Positions 1-8,026 of a stretch of DNA of 57,512 nucleotides are shown piece by piece; within the stretch, counting starts at the first letter, position 1; the number at the start of each line of letters is the position of its first letter. This DNA comes from an uncultured Actinomyces sp. (GTDB lineage Bacteria > Actinomycetota > Actinomycetes > Actinomycetales > Actinomycetaceae). The notes under the pieces were generated by a model. The model did not search any database and was not told where the DNA came from. It was given only the letters and a program-made list of their open reading frames with translations. The DNA lies in contig CABKMZ010000004.1 of assembly GCA_902373545.1 (NCBI GenBank), positions 1 through 57,512 on the forward strand, in the 5' to 3' direction. Position numbers and translations under genes: made by a program.

Positions 1-255
1 GCTTCGAGACGACGCGCCGAGCGAAGCTCGCAGCGCGGACGGCGAGCGGGCGGGCAGGCCTCGCGGCGGCCGGAGATCTGGCGGCAACCGGAAACCGGGC
101 GGCGGCCGGAGATCAGGCGGCGACGCAATCAGACAGACACGATCAGACTGACGCAATCAGACAAAAAGTGGTGGCCCCCAGGAAAACCTGGGGACCACCA
201 CTCATGCGTTCACTGACGTGAACTGACGAGTCGAAGCTCAGTCAGAGAGACTGGT
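1..255. other. Intergenic region downstream of rpsA with short direct repeats
   Basis: No convincing gene is visible. A 16-base word, GCGGCGGCCGGAGATC, occurs identically at 63-78 and 99-114 with a diverged copy between them. A 13-base word, GACGCAATCAGAC, occurs at 122-134 and 150-162. The right part holds the rpsA terminator. In many actinobacteria coaE follows rpsA, but no coaE start can be recognised here. A gene on the minus strand could begin left of the window. Confidence 0.5.
162..202 (-). terminator. Rho-independent terminator of rpsA
   Basis: A 16-base stem (167-182 with 187-202, one G-U pair) closes an AAAA tetraloop. Read on the minus strand it is followed at once by TTTTT (163-167). 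It lies 54 bases after the rpsA stop. This is the clearest intrinsic terminator in the window. Confidence 0.9.
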
Positions 256-1692
256 TCAGTTGTTCGTCAGCTTCTCACGCAGCGCGGCCAGGGCCTCGTC
301 GGAAGCAAGGGTGCCCTCGTTGTCGACCGGGGTCGAGTAGGAGGCCTGCTCCTCGATGGAGGGAGCCGCTTCGGCGTCCTCTTCGAGGGCCTTGCGGACC
401 TGAGCCTTGTGGGCCTCCCAGCGGGCCTGAGCCTCGGCGTACTGGGCTTCCCAAGCCTCGCGCTGAGCGTCGAAGCCTTCCATCCACTCCTGGGTCTCCG
501 GATCGAAGCCCTCGGGGTACTTGTAGTTGCCGTTCTCGTCGTACTCGGCGGCCATGCCGTAGAGCGAGGGATCGAACTCTTCGGAGGTCGGATCCACGCC
601 CTCGTTGGCCTGCTTGAGGGACAGGGAGATGCGGCGACGCTCGAGGTCGATGTCGATGACCTTGACGAAGACCTCTTCGCCAACCTTGACGACCTGGTCC
701 GGCAGCTCGACGTGACGCTGAGCCAGCTCGGAGATGTGGACGAGACCCTCGATGCCGTCCTCGACACGCACGAACGCGCCGAAGGGAACCAGCTTGGTGA
801 CCTTGCCGGGCACAACCTGGCCGATGGCGTGGGTGCGGGCGAATGCCTGCCACGGATCTTCCTGGGTGGCCTTGAGCGACAGGGAGACGCGCTCGCGATC
901 CATGTCGACGTCGAGAACCTCGACGGTGACTTCCTGGCCAACCTCGACGACCTCGGACGGGTGGTCGATGTGCTTCCAGGACAGCTCGGAGACGTGAACC
1001 AGGCCGTCGACACCACCGAGATCGACGAACGCGCCGAAGTTGACGATGGAGGAAACGACGCCGGAGCGCACCTGGCCCTTCTGGAGGGTGTGCAGGAAGT
1101 TCGTGCGGACCTCGGACTGGGTCTGCTCGAGCCATGCGCGGCGGGACAGGACCACGTTGTTGCGGTTCTTGTCGAGCTCGATGATCTTCGCTTCGATCTC
1201 GCGACCGATGTAGGGGGCGAGGTCGCGGACGCGACGCATCTCGACGAGGGAGGCGGGCAGGAAGCCACGCAGGCCGATGTCGAGGATCAGGCCGCCCTTG
1301 ACGACCTCGATGACGGTGCCGGTGACGACGCCGTCCTCTTCCTTGACCTTCTCGATCTTGCCCCACGCACGCTCGTACTGAGCGCGCTTCTTGGACAGGA
1401 GGAGGCGGCCTTCCTTGTCTTCCTTCTGGAGGACGAGGGCCTCGATCTGGTCGCCCACGGCGACGACGTCGTCGGGGTTGACGTCGTGCTTGATGGACAG
1501 CTCGCGAGAGAGGATGACGCCCTCGGTCTTGTAGCCGATGTCAAGGAGGACCTCGTCGTGGTCAACCTTGACGACAGTGCCCTCGACGATGTCGCCATCG
1601 TTGAAGTACTTGATGGTCTCGTCGATGGCTGCGATCAGGTCTGCTTCCGAACCAATGTCGTTGATAGCGACCTGCGGCGTGTTGGTGGTCAT
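256..1692 (-). CDS. rpsA: 30S ribosomal protein S1
   Basis: Encodes a 478-residue S1 protein, which binds mRNA on the 30S subunit and helps initiation. Four S1 (OB-fold) repeats are visible in the first about 370 residues, including GTVVKVDHDEVLLDIGYKTE and, later, two copies of the pattern V-FGAFV-GLVH-SEL. E. coli S1 has six repeats; four is usual for actinobacteria. The C-terminal about 110 residues are acidic and Gln/Glu-rich and hold no S1 motif. I chose the ATG at 1692 because GGAGAAA lies 7-9 bases upstream. The longer open frame upstream is Arg/Ser-rich noise. A -10-like TAAACT (1787-1792, minus) suggests a leader of about 85 bases. polA is the next gene upstream on the same strand. 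Confidence 0.97.
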   Translation of the reverse strand: MTTNTPQVAINDIGSEADLIAAIDETIKYFNDGDIVEGTVVKVDHDEVLLDIGYKTEGVILSRELSIKHDVNPDDVVAVGDQIEALVLQKEDKEGRLLLSKKRAQYERAWGKIEKVKEEDGVVTGTVIEVVKGGLILDIGLRGFLPASLVEMRRVRDLAPYIGREIEAKIIELDKNRNNVVLSRRAWLEQTQSEVRTNFLHTLQKGQVRSGVVSSIVNFGAFVDLGGVDGLVHVSELSWKHIDHPSEVVEVGQEVTVEVLDVDMDRERVSLSLKATQEDPWQAFARTHAIGQVVPGKVTKLVPFGAFVRVEDGIEGLVHISELAQRHVELPDQVVKVGEEVFVKVIDIDLERRRISLSLKQANEGVDPTSEEFDPSLYGMAAEYDENGNYKYPEGFDPETQEWMEGFDAQREAWEAQYAEAQARWEAHKAQVRKALEEDAEAAPSIEEQASYSTPVDNEGTLASDEALAALREKLTNN

Positions 1693-1861
1693 GTAGTAGT
1701 TTCTCCGAAACGGACTGGATAGTAGATGGACAGTTCCGGCGCTGCGGGACGGATGCGGATGCACCTGTCCCTGGGCACCGGGGACTAGTTTAGCAGTCTT
1801 TGACGCACAAATGTGACGAATGTAGCGCGCGTTTGCGTGGTGTGCGTCGCCCATGTGCCTC

Positions 1862-4570
1862 CTAATGGGCGGCGAGCTGCCAGGACGCGCCGATGCCGAC
1901 AGCCACGTCGAGGGGCACGGAGAGCGTGACAGGCGAGGCCATCTTGTCGCGGACGAGGGCCTCGACGGCCGACTCCTCACCGGGGGCGACCTCAAGGAGG
2001 AGTTCGTCGTGAATCTGGACGAGGAGGCGCGAGGCCAGGCCGGCCTCGGACAGGGCGTCGGCGACGTTCATCATGGCGATCTTGACGATGTCCGCGGCGC
2101 TGCCCTGGATGGGCGCGTTCAGGGCGGCGCGTTCGGCCATCTCCCGGCGCTGGCGGTTCGAGGAGCGCAGGTCGGGCAGGTAGCGGCGACGCCCGAACAT
2201 GGTCTGTGTGTAGCCGTCGGCACGGGCCTGGGCAACGAGGCCCTCGAGGTAGTCGCGGACCTTCCCGAAGCGCTCGAAGTAGCGGTCGCGCAGGGCGGCA
2301 GCCTCGGGCACGGGAATGCCGAGCTGCGCGGCCAGTCCGTAGGAGGACAGGCCGTAGGCGAGGCCGTAGGAGGTGGCCTTGATGCGCGAGCGCTCGTCGC
2401 TGCTCACCTCGGCGACGGGCGTCCCAAAGACCATCGATGCCATGGTGCGGTGCAGGTCTTCGCCGGAGTTGAAGGCCTCGATAAGCGCCTCGTCGCCGGA
2501 CAGGTGGGCCATGAGGCGCATTTCGATCTGGGAGTAGTCGGCGCTCATGAGGGATTCGAAGCCTACTCCGGGAACGAAGGCCCCGCGGATCCTCATGCCG
2601 TCGGCGCTGCGCGCGGGAATGTTCTGCAGGTTCGGGTCGGAGGACGCCAGGCGCCCGGTGGCCGCGGCGACCTGGGAGAAGGTCGTGTGGATGCGTCCGT
2701 CCGTGGCCACGGTCGCGGACAGGGAGTCGACCATCTGCTTGAGCTTGATGCGGTCACGGTGGGTGAGCAGGAAGCCGAGGAAGTCGTGCCCCGCTCCCCC
2801 GCTCACCTCGGTCTTGGCCCACAGGTCAGCCAGCGCATCGGCGTTGGTCGTGTATCCCGTCTTGGTCTTTTTGGTCTTGGGCAGCCCGAAGTGGTCGAAG
2901 AGGATTTCTTGGAGCTGCTTGGGGCTGGAGAGGTTCACCTCGCGCCCGGCTGCCGCCCACGCGCCGTCGCGCGCGGCTTCGACGTCAGCGCCCAGTTCGG
3001 CGGACAGGTCGTCGAGGACGCGCGTGTCCGCAGCGATGCCGATGGTTTCCATCTGGGCGAGCAGGCGGGCAAGCGGCATTTCCATGTCGGCCAGCAGCTT
3101 AATGGCTCCGCTGTCTTCGAGCGCCCGGCGAAGGGTGTCGGCCAGCGGGTGCAGCGCGGCTGCCAGGCGGCCCGCGCGCACCTGGGCGGCGGTGGGCCCT
3201 TCGCCGATCTCTCCCAGGTCGAAGAGGGCGTCGGAGTCGCCCGCCTCTTCCTCGATGGTCAGGCCAAGCAGGCGCGAGAGCACGTCGTCGAGCTTGTGTG
3301 AGCGTTGGTCGGGGTGAGCCAGGTAGGCCGCGAGCATCGTGTCGAAGCAGACCTGACCGAGACTCCAGCCGCGCCCCGCCAGTGCGTGGCTTGTGCCCTT
3401 CGCGTCGTGAACGATCAGGGACGAGGCCTGGGCGAGGACCTGGGACAGGGCCTCCTCCTGCGCGGGGCTGAGCTCGGCGGGGTCTACGACCAGGGCGTGA
3501 GCGGGCCCGGCGAGCACAAGGCGTGAGACCTCGCCGCGCGTGGGGCGCAGGTCGCCTTCCACGAGCAGGGCGATGGTGTCGTGGGCGCGGGCCCACGCGG
3601 CGATGTCGCAGGCTGCATCTGCCAGGCCCACCTCAACCTGCGCCTGCGGGGCGGGAGCCTCCACAGCCTCGTCAATCGGGCTCTCCCCCATGCCGATGCC
3701 GGAGACCTCGCGGACCTTGGAGCGCAGTCGGCCGAACTCAAGGGAGTCAAACAGGCGGTCGATGGCCGCCACATCGGTCGGGCGGCGTGCCAGGTCGGCG
3801 GGACCGACCTCCAGGTCCATGTCGGTCAGCAGGTGGTTGAGGCGTCGGTTGCGCACGACGTCGTCCATGTGCTCGCGCAGGGCGGCGCCGCGCTTGCCAC
3901 CGATCTCCTCGGCGCGGGCCAAGAGGTTATCCAGGCCGTCGAACTTGTTGATCCACTGAGCGGCCGTCTTGGGGCCAACGCCGGGAACGCCCGGCAGGTT
4001 GTCGGAGGTCTCGCCCACGATGGCAGCGATCTCCGGGTAGCGGTGGGGAGGCACCCCGTACTTGGCTTCCACGGCCTCGGGAGTCATGCGGCGCAGGTCG
4101 CCGGGGCCGGTGCCCGGGTAGAGGACCGTCACGTTGTCCGTCACCGTCTGGAAGGAGTCGCGATCCCCCGACACGACCAACACGGTCGAGCCCTCGTGGC
4201 CGGCGCGGTAGGCCAGCGTCGCCAAAATGTCGTCAGCCTCAAAGCCCTCGCGCGACAGGGACACGATGCCCATGGCGTCCAAGACCTCGCGGATCAGCTC
4301 GACCTGCCCCTTGAACTCCTCGGGGGTTGCGTCGCGCGTGCCCTTGTACTCGGGATACTCCTCGGTCCTAAACGAGTGCCTCGACACATCGAAGGCGACC
4401 GCGATATGCGTCGGGCGCTCCGTCTCCAGCAGTCGCGTCAGCATTGACACGAAGCCGTAAACCGCGTTCGTATGCTGGCCCGTTGCCGTGACGAAGTTGT
4501 CCGGGGGAAGCGCATAGAACGCACGAAATGCCATCGAATGGCCGTCAATAATCAGCACAGTGTCACTCAC
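1862..4570 (-). CDS. polA: DNA polymerase I
   Basis: About 902 residues, used for Okazaki-fragment processing and repair synthesis. The order is an N-terminal 5' nuclease (about 1-290, with VVSGDRDSFQTV and the helix-hairpin-helix LPGVPGVGPKTAAQW), a degenerate 3'-5' exonuclease-like domain (about 310-480) and a family A polymerase (about 510-902). Polymerase motifs A (ADYSQIEMRLMAHLSGD, near 675), B (RSRIKATSYGLAYG, near 733) and C (QIHDELLLEV, near 855) are intact. The exonuclease domain lacks the usual D-x-E metal site, so proofreading is probably absent, as in other actinobacterial PolA proteins. The start is probably GTG at 4570 (VSDTVLIIDGHS), with AGGG upstream. An ATG at 4591 is in frame but overlaps the divergent neighbour. 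Confidence 0.96.
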   Translation of the reverse strand: MSDTVLIIDGHSMAFRAFYALPPDNFVTATGQHTNAVYGFVSMLTRLLETERPTHIAVAFDVSRHSFRTEEYPEYKGTRDATPEEFKGQVELIREVLDAMGIVSLSREGFEADDILATLAYRAGHEGSTVLVVSGDRDSFQTVTDNVTVLYPGTGPGDLRRMTPEAVEAKYGVPPHRYPEIAAIVGETSDNLPGVPGVGPKTAAQWINKFDGLDNLLARAEEIGGKRGAALREHMDDVVRNRRLNHLLTDMDLEVGPADLARRPTDVAAIDRLFDSLEFGRLRSKVREVSGIGMGESPIDEAVEAPAPQAQVEVGLADAACDIAAWARAHDTIALLVEGDLRPTRGEVSRLVLAGPAHALVVDPAELSPAQEEALSQVLAQASSLIVHDAKGTSHALAGRGWSLGQVCFDTMLAAYLAHPDQRSHKLDDVLSRLLGLTIEEEAGDSDALFDLGEIGEGPTAAQVRAGRLAAALHPLADTLRRALEDSGAIKLLADMEMPLARLLAQMETIGIAADTRVLDDLSAELGADVEAARDGAWAAAGREVNLSSPKQLQEILFDHFGLPKTKKTKTGYTTNADALADLWAKTEVSGGAGHDFLGFLLTHRDRIKLKQMVDSLSATVATDGRIHTTFSQVAAATGRLASSDPNLQNIPARSADGMRIRGAFVPGVGFESLMSADYSQIEMRLMAHLSGDEALIEAFNSGEDLHRTMASMVFGTPVAEVSSDERSRIKATSYGLAYGLSSYGLAAQLGIPVPEAAALRDRYFERFGKVRDYLEGLVAQARADGYTQTMFGRRRYLPDLRSSNRQRREMAERAALNAPIQGSAADIVKIAMMNVADALSEAGLASRLLVQIHDELLLEVAPGEESAVEALVRDKMASPVTLSVPLDVAVGIGASWQLAAH

Positions 4571-4589
4571 ACATGCCACCCTAGATGCC

Positions 4590-5066
4590 ATGACACACGA
4601 TCACCAGACGAAACACACCCATCCGACCACGCCCGACCCCCTCGCGCGGGGCGGCTGGGTGGGCGCCCACTGGCCCGGCACCCTCATGGAGGCCACCGGC
4701 ATGGAGGTGCTCGAGCACTCCGCGTCGCGCACCGTCATCTCCATGCCCATCGACGGCAACCGCCAGAGCGCGGGAATCCTCCATGGCGGCGCATCCGCGG
4801 CCCTCGCGGAAACCGCCGCCTCGTTCGCCGCCCAGATCCACGCGCGCGAAACCCACCCCGGCAAGCAGGCCTACGCGGTGGGCACCGAGCTCAACGCCTC
4901 GCACATCGCGGCGGGACGCGAAGGCACGATTACGGCCACGGCCACGGCCGTACACCTGGGCCGCTCCTCCACCGTGCACACCGTGGAGATCCGGGACGAG
5001 GCCGACCGCCTGATCTCAGTCGCGCGCGTGGCCAACCGCATCCTCGTACGCTCCACGCACGACTGA
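4590..5066 (+). CDS. PaaI/hotdog-fold acyl-CoA thioesterase
   Basis: A 158-residue single hotdog-domain protein. The helix motif HGGASAALAETAASFAA matches the HGG...E catalytic signature of PaaI-type thioesterases, which hydrolyse aromatic or menaquinone-precursor acyl-CoA esters in the cytoplasm. The C-terminal strand region GRSSTVHTVEIRDEADRL is also typical. It could be a 1,4-dihydroxy-2-naphthoyl-CoA thioesterase (MenI type), but substrate cannot be read from sequence. The ATG at 4590 leaves only 19 bases to the polA GTG on the other strand. An in-frame GTG at 4560 is possible but would overlap polA. No clear Shine-Dalgarno site is present. Confidence 0.85.
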   Translation: MTHDHQTKHTHPTTPDPLARGGWVGAHWPGTLMEATGMEVLEHSASRTVISMPIDGNRQSAGILHGGASAALAETAASFAAQIHARETHPGKQAYAVGTELNASHIAAGREGTITATATAVHLGRSSTVHTVEIRDEADRLISVARVANRILVRSTHD

Positions 5067-5090
5067 GCCGGAGGCTTTGGGTACGACAAA

Positions 5091-5121
5091 GGCGGGGAGA
5101 GTCACCACGACTCTCCCCGCC
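5091..5121. terminator. Shared terminator hairpin between convergent thioesterase and pdtaR genes
   Basis: A perfect 13-bp stem, GGCGGGGAGAGTC (5091-5103) with its complement at 5109-5121, closes a five-base loop. On the minus strand it is followed by TTTGTCG, a weak U tract, so it best serves pdtaR. It sits between two convergent stop codons and may work both ways. Confidence 0.75.
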
Positions 5122-5137
5122 TCGCCTCAGCTAGTGA

Positions 5138-5728
5138 TCAGTCATCAACCTGGTTGATGACCGCGTCGGCGACCTCGCGCATGGACAGGCGACGGTCCAT
5201 GGACGTCTTCTGAATCCAGCGGAAGGCCTCCGGCTCGCTCATGCCCATGTTCTTCATGAGCAGGCCCTTGGCGCGGTCCACGCGCTTGCGGGTCTCGAAG
5301 CGATCCGTCAGGTCAGCGATCTGATCCTCCAGCGACTCGATCTCCGCGTGACGCGACAGCGCGATCTCGACGGCAGGGATCAGGTCCGAGGGGCTAAAGG
5401 GCTTAACGACGTAGGCCATCGCGCCGGCGTCGCGGGCGCGCTCGACCAGCTCCGTCTGGGAGAACGCCGTCAGCATGACGACCGCGCAGGACAGCTCCTG
5501 CAGAATCTTCTCGGCCGCCGTAATGCCGTCCATCTTCGGCATCTTGACGTCCATCACACAAAGGTCGGGCTCAAGCTCCAGTGCCAGCTCGACAGCTTCC
5601 TCACCGTCGGCGGCTTCGCCGACGACTTCGAACCCCGCTTGGGTCAGCGTCTCAACGATATCGAGACGGATCAGCCCCTCATCCTCGGCCACGAGGACGC
5701 GACGCGGTTCAGCCTGCTCTTCACTCAT
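5138..5728 (-). CDS. pdtaR: ANTAR-domain response regulator (PdtaR-like)
   Basis: A 196-residue two-domain regulator. The receiver domain has the acidic pocket in VLVAEDEGLIRLD, the phospho-acceptor Asp in CVMDVKMPKMDG, and the conserved Lys in AYVVKPF. The C-terminal ANTAR domain (VDRAKGLLMKNMGMSEPEAF) binds paired hairpins in nascent RNA and causes antitermination. The family works with the histidine kinase PdtaS, which is not in this window. The ATG at 5728 has GAGG 9 bases upstream; another ATG at 5734 is too close to it. A longer frame runs upstream through the tRNA gene on the opposite strand and is not real. The hairpin at 5091-5121 ends the gene. Confidence 0.93.
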   Translation of the reverse strand: MSEEQAEPRRVLVAEDEGLIRLDIVETLTQAGFEVVGEAADGEEAVELALELEPDLCVMDVKMPKMDGITAAEKILQELSCAVVMLTAFSQTELVERARDAGAMAYVVKPFSPSDLIPAVEIALSRHAEIESLEDQIADLTDRFETRKRVDRAKGLLMKNMGMSEPEAFRWIQKTSMDRRLSMREVADAVINQVDD

Positions 5729-5744
5729 TGTCATATTCCTCAGT

Positions 5745-5773
5745 TTGATCGGTGTGCCGAGCTGTTCTATTGT
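5745..5773 (+). promoter_or_regulatory. Predicted promoter of the tRNA gene
   Basis: TTGATC (5745-5750), a 17-base spacer, then TATTGT (5768-5773). Transcription would begin near 5780, about 13 bases before the mature tRNA end. It lies in the gap between the tRNA and the divergent pdtaR start. Confidence 0.6.
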
Positions 5774-5792
5774 GGACCTCGCACACGCGAAA

Positions 5793-5866
5793 GCCCCGAT
5801 AGCCCAACTGGCAGAGGCGGTCGGCTCAAACCCGGCTTGTTGTGGGTTCGAATCCCACTCGGGGTA
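5793..5866 (+). tRNA. tRNA with CAA anticodon (Leu by anticodon), short variable loop
   Basis: All four arms fold. Acceptor: GCCCCGA (5793-5799) with TCGGGGT (5859-5865), first pair G-U. D stem: GCC/GGC with an 11-base loop containing GG. Anticodon stem: GTCGG/CCGGC around the loop CTCAAAC. T arm: GTGGG-TTCGAAT-CCCAC. The anticodon is CAA at 5827-5829 and the discriminator is A5866. Only five bases (TTGTT, 5837-5841) separate the anticodon and T stems, so this is a type I shape, whereas normal tRNA-Leu has a long variable arm. CCA is not encoded exactly; ACCGCCA follows. The tRNA fold is secure but its charging identity is not. Confidence 0.85.
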
Positions 5867-5959
5867 CCGCCATTTGAGTACGCGATCTATCGTACCGGCA
5901 AACGGGTACCGGCGCGACGCTGGAACCATTATTGATACGAGTAGTTTTCGCGGACGAAC

Positions 5960-5990
5960 AGGGGCCGACAAGCAGTGCTTGTCGGCCCCT
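5960..5990 (-). terminator. Terminator-like hairpin after the 71-residue gene
   Basis: A perfect inverted repeat: GGGGCCGACAAGCA (5961-5974) with its complement at 5976-5989, plus a flanking A-T pair. It begins 10 bases after the stop of the small minus-strand gene. The downstream tract (TGTTCG) is poor in U, so it could act as an RNA 3' stabiliser. Confidence 0.6.
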
Positions 5991-6000
5991 CACCGTATCG

Positions 6001-6216
6001 TTAGGCAACCACGATCAGCTCGAGACCGAGGTACTCGGCTGCCGCTCCCCTGCGGGTCGGCTCGTCGAGATCCGCGATCGCCTGCTTGACCCTCCTGTCA
6101 TGGAAGTCGGCAAACCACGGCTCAACGGCTCGCGAGAGCTGACCGACCTCCAGGTTGTTGGCCACGCGACCAAACAGAGTGTCATGGACCGACACGGTCC
6201 GGATGTTCGTATTCAT
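6001..6216 (-). CDS. Small hypothetical protein (71 residues)
   Basis: I do not recognise this protein. It starts MNTNIRTVSVHDTLFGRV and contains the charged helix-like stretches AVEPWFADFHDRRVKQAIAD and EPTRRGAAAEYLGLE, ending LIVVA. It has no signal peptide, membrane segment or Cys/His cluster. The gene is supported by a near-ideal ribosome site, GGAGGA, four bases before the ATG at 6216, and by a hairpin just after the stop. It stands alone between a tRNA and pyk, with about 190 bases of relatively AT-rich sequence upstream, so it is probably transcribed separately. Confidence 0.75.
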   Translation of the reverse strand: MNTNIRTVSVHDTLFGRVANNLEVGQLSRAVEPWFADFHDRRVKQAIADLDEPTRRGAAAEYLGLELIVVA

Positions 6217-6404
6217 TTCTTCCTCCATCTTCCATTGTGGGCGCGCGGAAACGTGCTTCGTTCGCACGGGCATTCCGACAAACGCACCCGCAGCAATCTG
6301 CTGCCTGTCCATCCCGTCTTTGGAACGGCATCACACGTCTGAACGTGCATCCGAGTACTTTATTCCACCGTTGTCATTTTGTCCATGCGAACAACATCAC
6401 ATCG

Positions 6405-6447
6405 CTACAAACAACTGTGGGGTGCTGGCCTGGCCAGCACCCCACAG
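6405..6447 (-). terminator. Rho-independent terminator of pyk
   Basis: A 16-bp perfect stem, CTGTGGGGTGCTGGCC (6415-6430) and its complement at 6432-6447, has a single-base centre. Read on the minus strand it is followed by TTGTTTGT. It lies 16 bases after the pyk stop. Confidence 0.85.
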
Positions 6448-6463
6448 TCGACGCGTCTAGGAG

Positions 6464-7903
6464 TTAGCGTGCGCCGCCGATTGCGTAATCGGCTTCGTCA
6501 CCCACCTCGTGGATACGCAGCATGTTCGAGGAGCCGGGGATGCCCGGGGGCATGCCTGCGACGATGACGAGCTGGTCGCCAATCTCGGCCAGTCGGGAAG
6601 ACTGGGCAACCTGATCGAGCTGCCACACCATGTCATCCGTGTGCCGCACCTCGGGGACGCGGTATGTCTGGATGCCCCACGACAGGGCCAGACGGCGGCG
6701 CGTCGACTCGAGCGGCGTGAAGGCCAGCATCGGGATCGGGCGGCGCATGCGCGAGAGTAGGCGGGCCGACGTGCCGGACTGGGTGAAGGTCACCAGGTAG
6801 CGGGCGTCCATGTGTTCTGCGATGCGGGCGGCCGCTTCGCAGATGACACCGGCCCGATCGACGAAGAACCCGGGGATCGAGGCGATGCGCTCGCCGCCGT
6901 TTTCCTCGGTGGACTCGATGATCGCTGCCATCGTGCGCACCGTCTCGATGGGGAAGGCACCCACCGAGGTCTCGCCGGAGAGCATGACCGCGTCGGCACC
7001 GTCGAGGATGGCGTTCGCACAGTCGGAGGCCTCGGCGCGGGTCGGGCGCGGGTTCTTGATCATGGAGTCCATGACCTGGGTCGCCACGATGACGGGCTTG
7101 GCAGCGATGCGCGCCAGCTCGATCGCGCGCTTCTGAACCAGCGGCACGGCCTCGAGGGGCATCTCGACGCCCAGGTCGCCGCGGGCAACCATGATGCCGT
7201 CGAAGGCCTCGACAATCCCTTCCAGCGCCTCGACGGCCTGGGGCTTCTCGATCTTGGCGATGACGGGGATACGCTTGCCCATCTCGTCCATGATCTCGTG
7301 GACATCCTTGATGTCTTCGGCGGAACGCACGAAGGACAGCGCGATGAAGTCGGCGTCCTGCTCGATCGCCCAGCGCAGGTCCTCCTTGTCCTTTTCGGAC
7401 AGGGCGGGCACGGACACGGCGACGCCGGGCAGGTTCAGGCCCTTGTGATCCGAGACCACGCCGGGGACCTCAACGAGAGTCACCACGTCGGTCTCGTTCA
7501 CTTCGAGGACGCGCACCGCGACGTTGCCGTCGTCGATCAGGAGGCGGTCGCCGGGGGCGCAGTCGCCGGGCAGACCCTTGAAGGTGGTACCCACGAGTTC
7601 CTTGGTGCCGGGAACGTCGCGGGTCGTGATGGTGAAGGTGTCACCGATGTGCAGCTCCTGAGGTCCGTCCTGGAACGTCTCCAGGCGGATCTTGGGGCCC
7701 TGGAGGTCGACGAGAACCGCGACCGCGCGGCCGGACGTCGCAGACGCCTTTCGCACGCGCGCAATGACGGCCTCGTGTTCCTCAGCCTTTCCATGCGACC
7801 GGTTGATACGCGCGACATCCATGCCGGCGTCCACCAGCGCCTGGAGCTGCTCAGGGGTTTCAGTGGCAGGTCCAATAGTGCAGACAATCTTAGCTCGACG
7901 CAT
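6464..7903 (-). CDS. pyk: Pyruvate kinase
   Basis: A 479-residue pyruvate kinase that makes pyruvate and ATP from phosphoenolpyruvate at the end of glycolysis. Diagnostic motifs are RINRSHG near the N terminus, VDLQGPKIR, the active-site Lys in VIAKIEKPQAVEALEG, the metal-binding MVARGDLGVEMPLE and ATQVMDSMIKNPRPTRAE. The C-terminal allosteric domain is complete. SHG is preceded by Arg where many orthologues have Asn-Phe or Asn-Cys, a small variation. The ATG at 7903 has no convincing Shine-Dalgarno site; TAAACT ends 7 bases upstream, suggesting a leaderless mRNA. It stands 123 bases downstream of lgt and may have its own promoter. Confidence 0.97.
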   Translation of the reverse strand: MRRAKIVCTIGPATETPEQLQALVDAGMDVARINRSHGKAEEHEAVIARVRKASATSGRAVAVLVDLQGPKIRLETFQDGPQELHIGDTFTITTRDVPGTKELVGTTFKGLPGDCAPGDRLLIDDGNVAVRVLEVNETDVVTLVEVPGVVSDHKGLNLPGVAVSVPALSEKDKEDLRWAIEQDADFIALSFVRSAEDIKDVHEIMDEMGKRIPVIAKIEKPQAVEALEGIVEAFDGIMVARGDLGVEMPLEAVPLVQKRAIELARIAAKPVIVATQVMDSMIKNPRPTRAEASDCANAILDGADAVMLSGETSVGAFPIETVRTMAAIIESTEENGGERIASIPGFFVDRAGVICEAAARIAEHMDARYLVTFTQSGTSARLLSRMRRPIPMLAFTPLESTRRRLALSWGIQTYRVPEVRHTDDMVWQLDQVAQSSRLAEIGDQLVIVAGMPPGIPGSSNMLRIHEVGDEADYAIGGAR

Positions 7904-7910
7904 GAACCCA

Positions 7911-7916
7911 AGTTTA
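7911..7916 (-). promoter_or_regulatory. -10 element for pyk (leaderless)
   Basis: TAAACT on the minus strand, 7 bases before the ATG at 7903. The -35 region is weak. The spacing would start the mRNA at or within a base or two of the start codon. Confidence 0.45.
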
Positions 7917-8026
7917 CCGCCCAGTCACACGGGAATCACCAAGGAGCTCCGCGCGGCTGACGTGATTATTCCCATGAATAACCGCAGGTTAGGACCTTGG
8001 ACATAGCTCCTGGCCAGCGGGTGCCG

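Noticed and set aside
409..1722. Long plus-strand open frame opposite rpsA
   Set aside because: It is the antisense of a strongly conserved gene in high-GC DNA, and its product is an Asp/Val/Leu-rich sequence with no family motif. Similar frames opposite polA, pyk, alaS, rel and others were left out for the same reason.
4560..4589. Earlier GTG start for the thioesterase
   Set aside because: It would overlap the polA start on the other strand and adds residues with no hotdog similarity. Kept as an alternative only.
5729..5971. N-terminal extension of the pdtaR frame
   Set aside because: It reads through the opposite strand of the tRNA gene (giving the familiar SNPQQAGFEPTAS-type artefact). 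The receiver domain begins right at the ATG at 5728.
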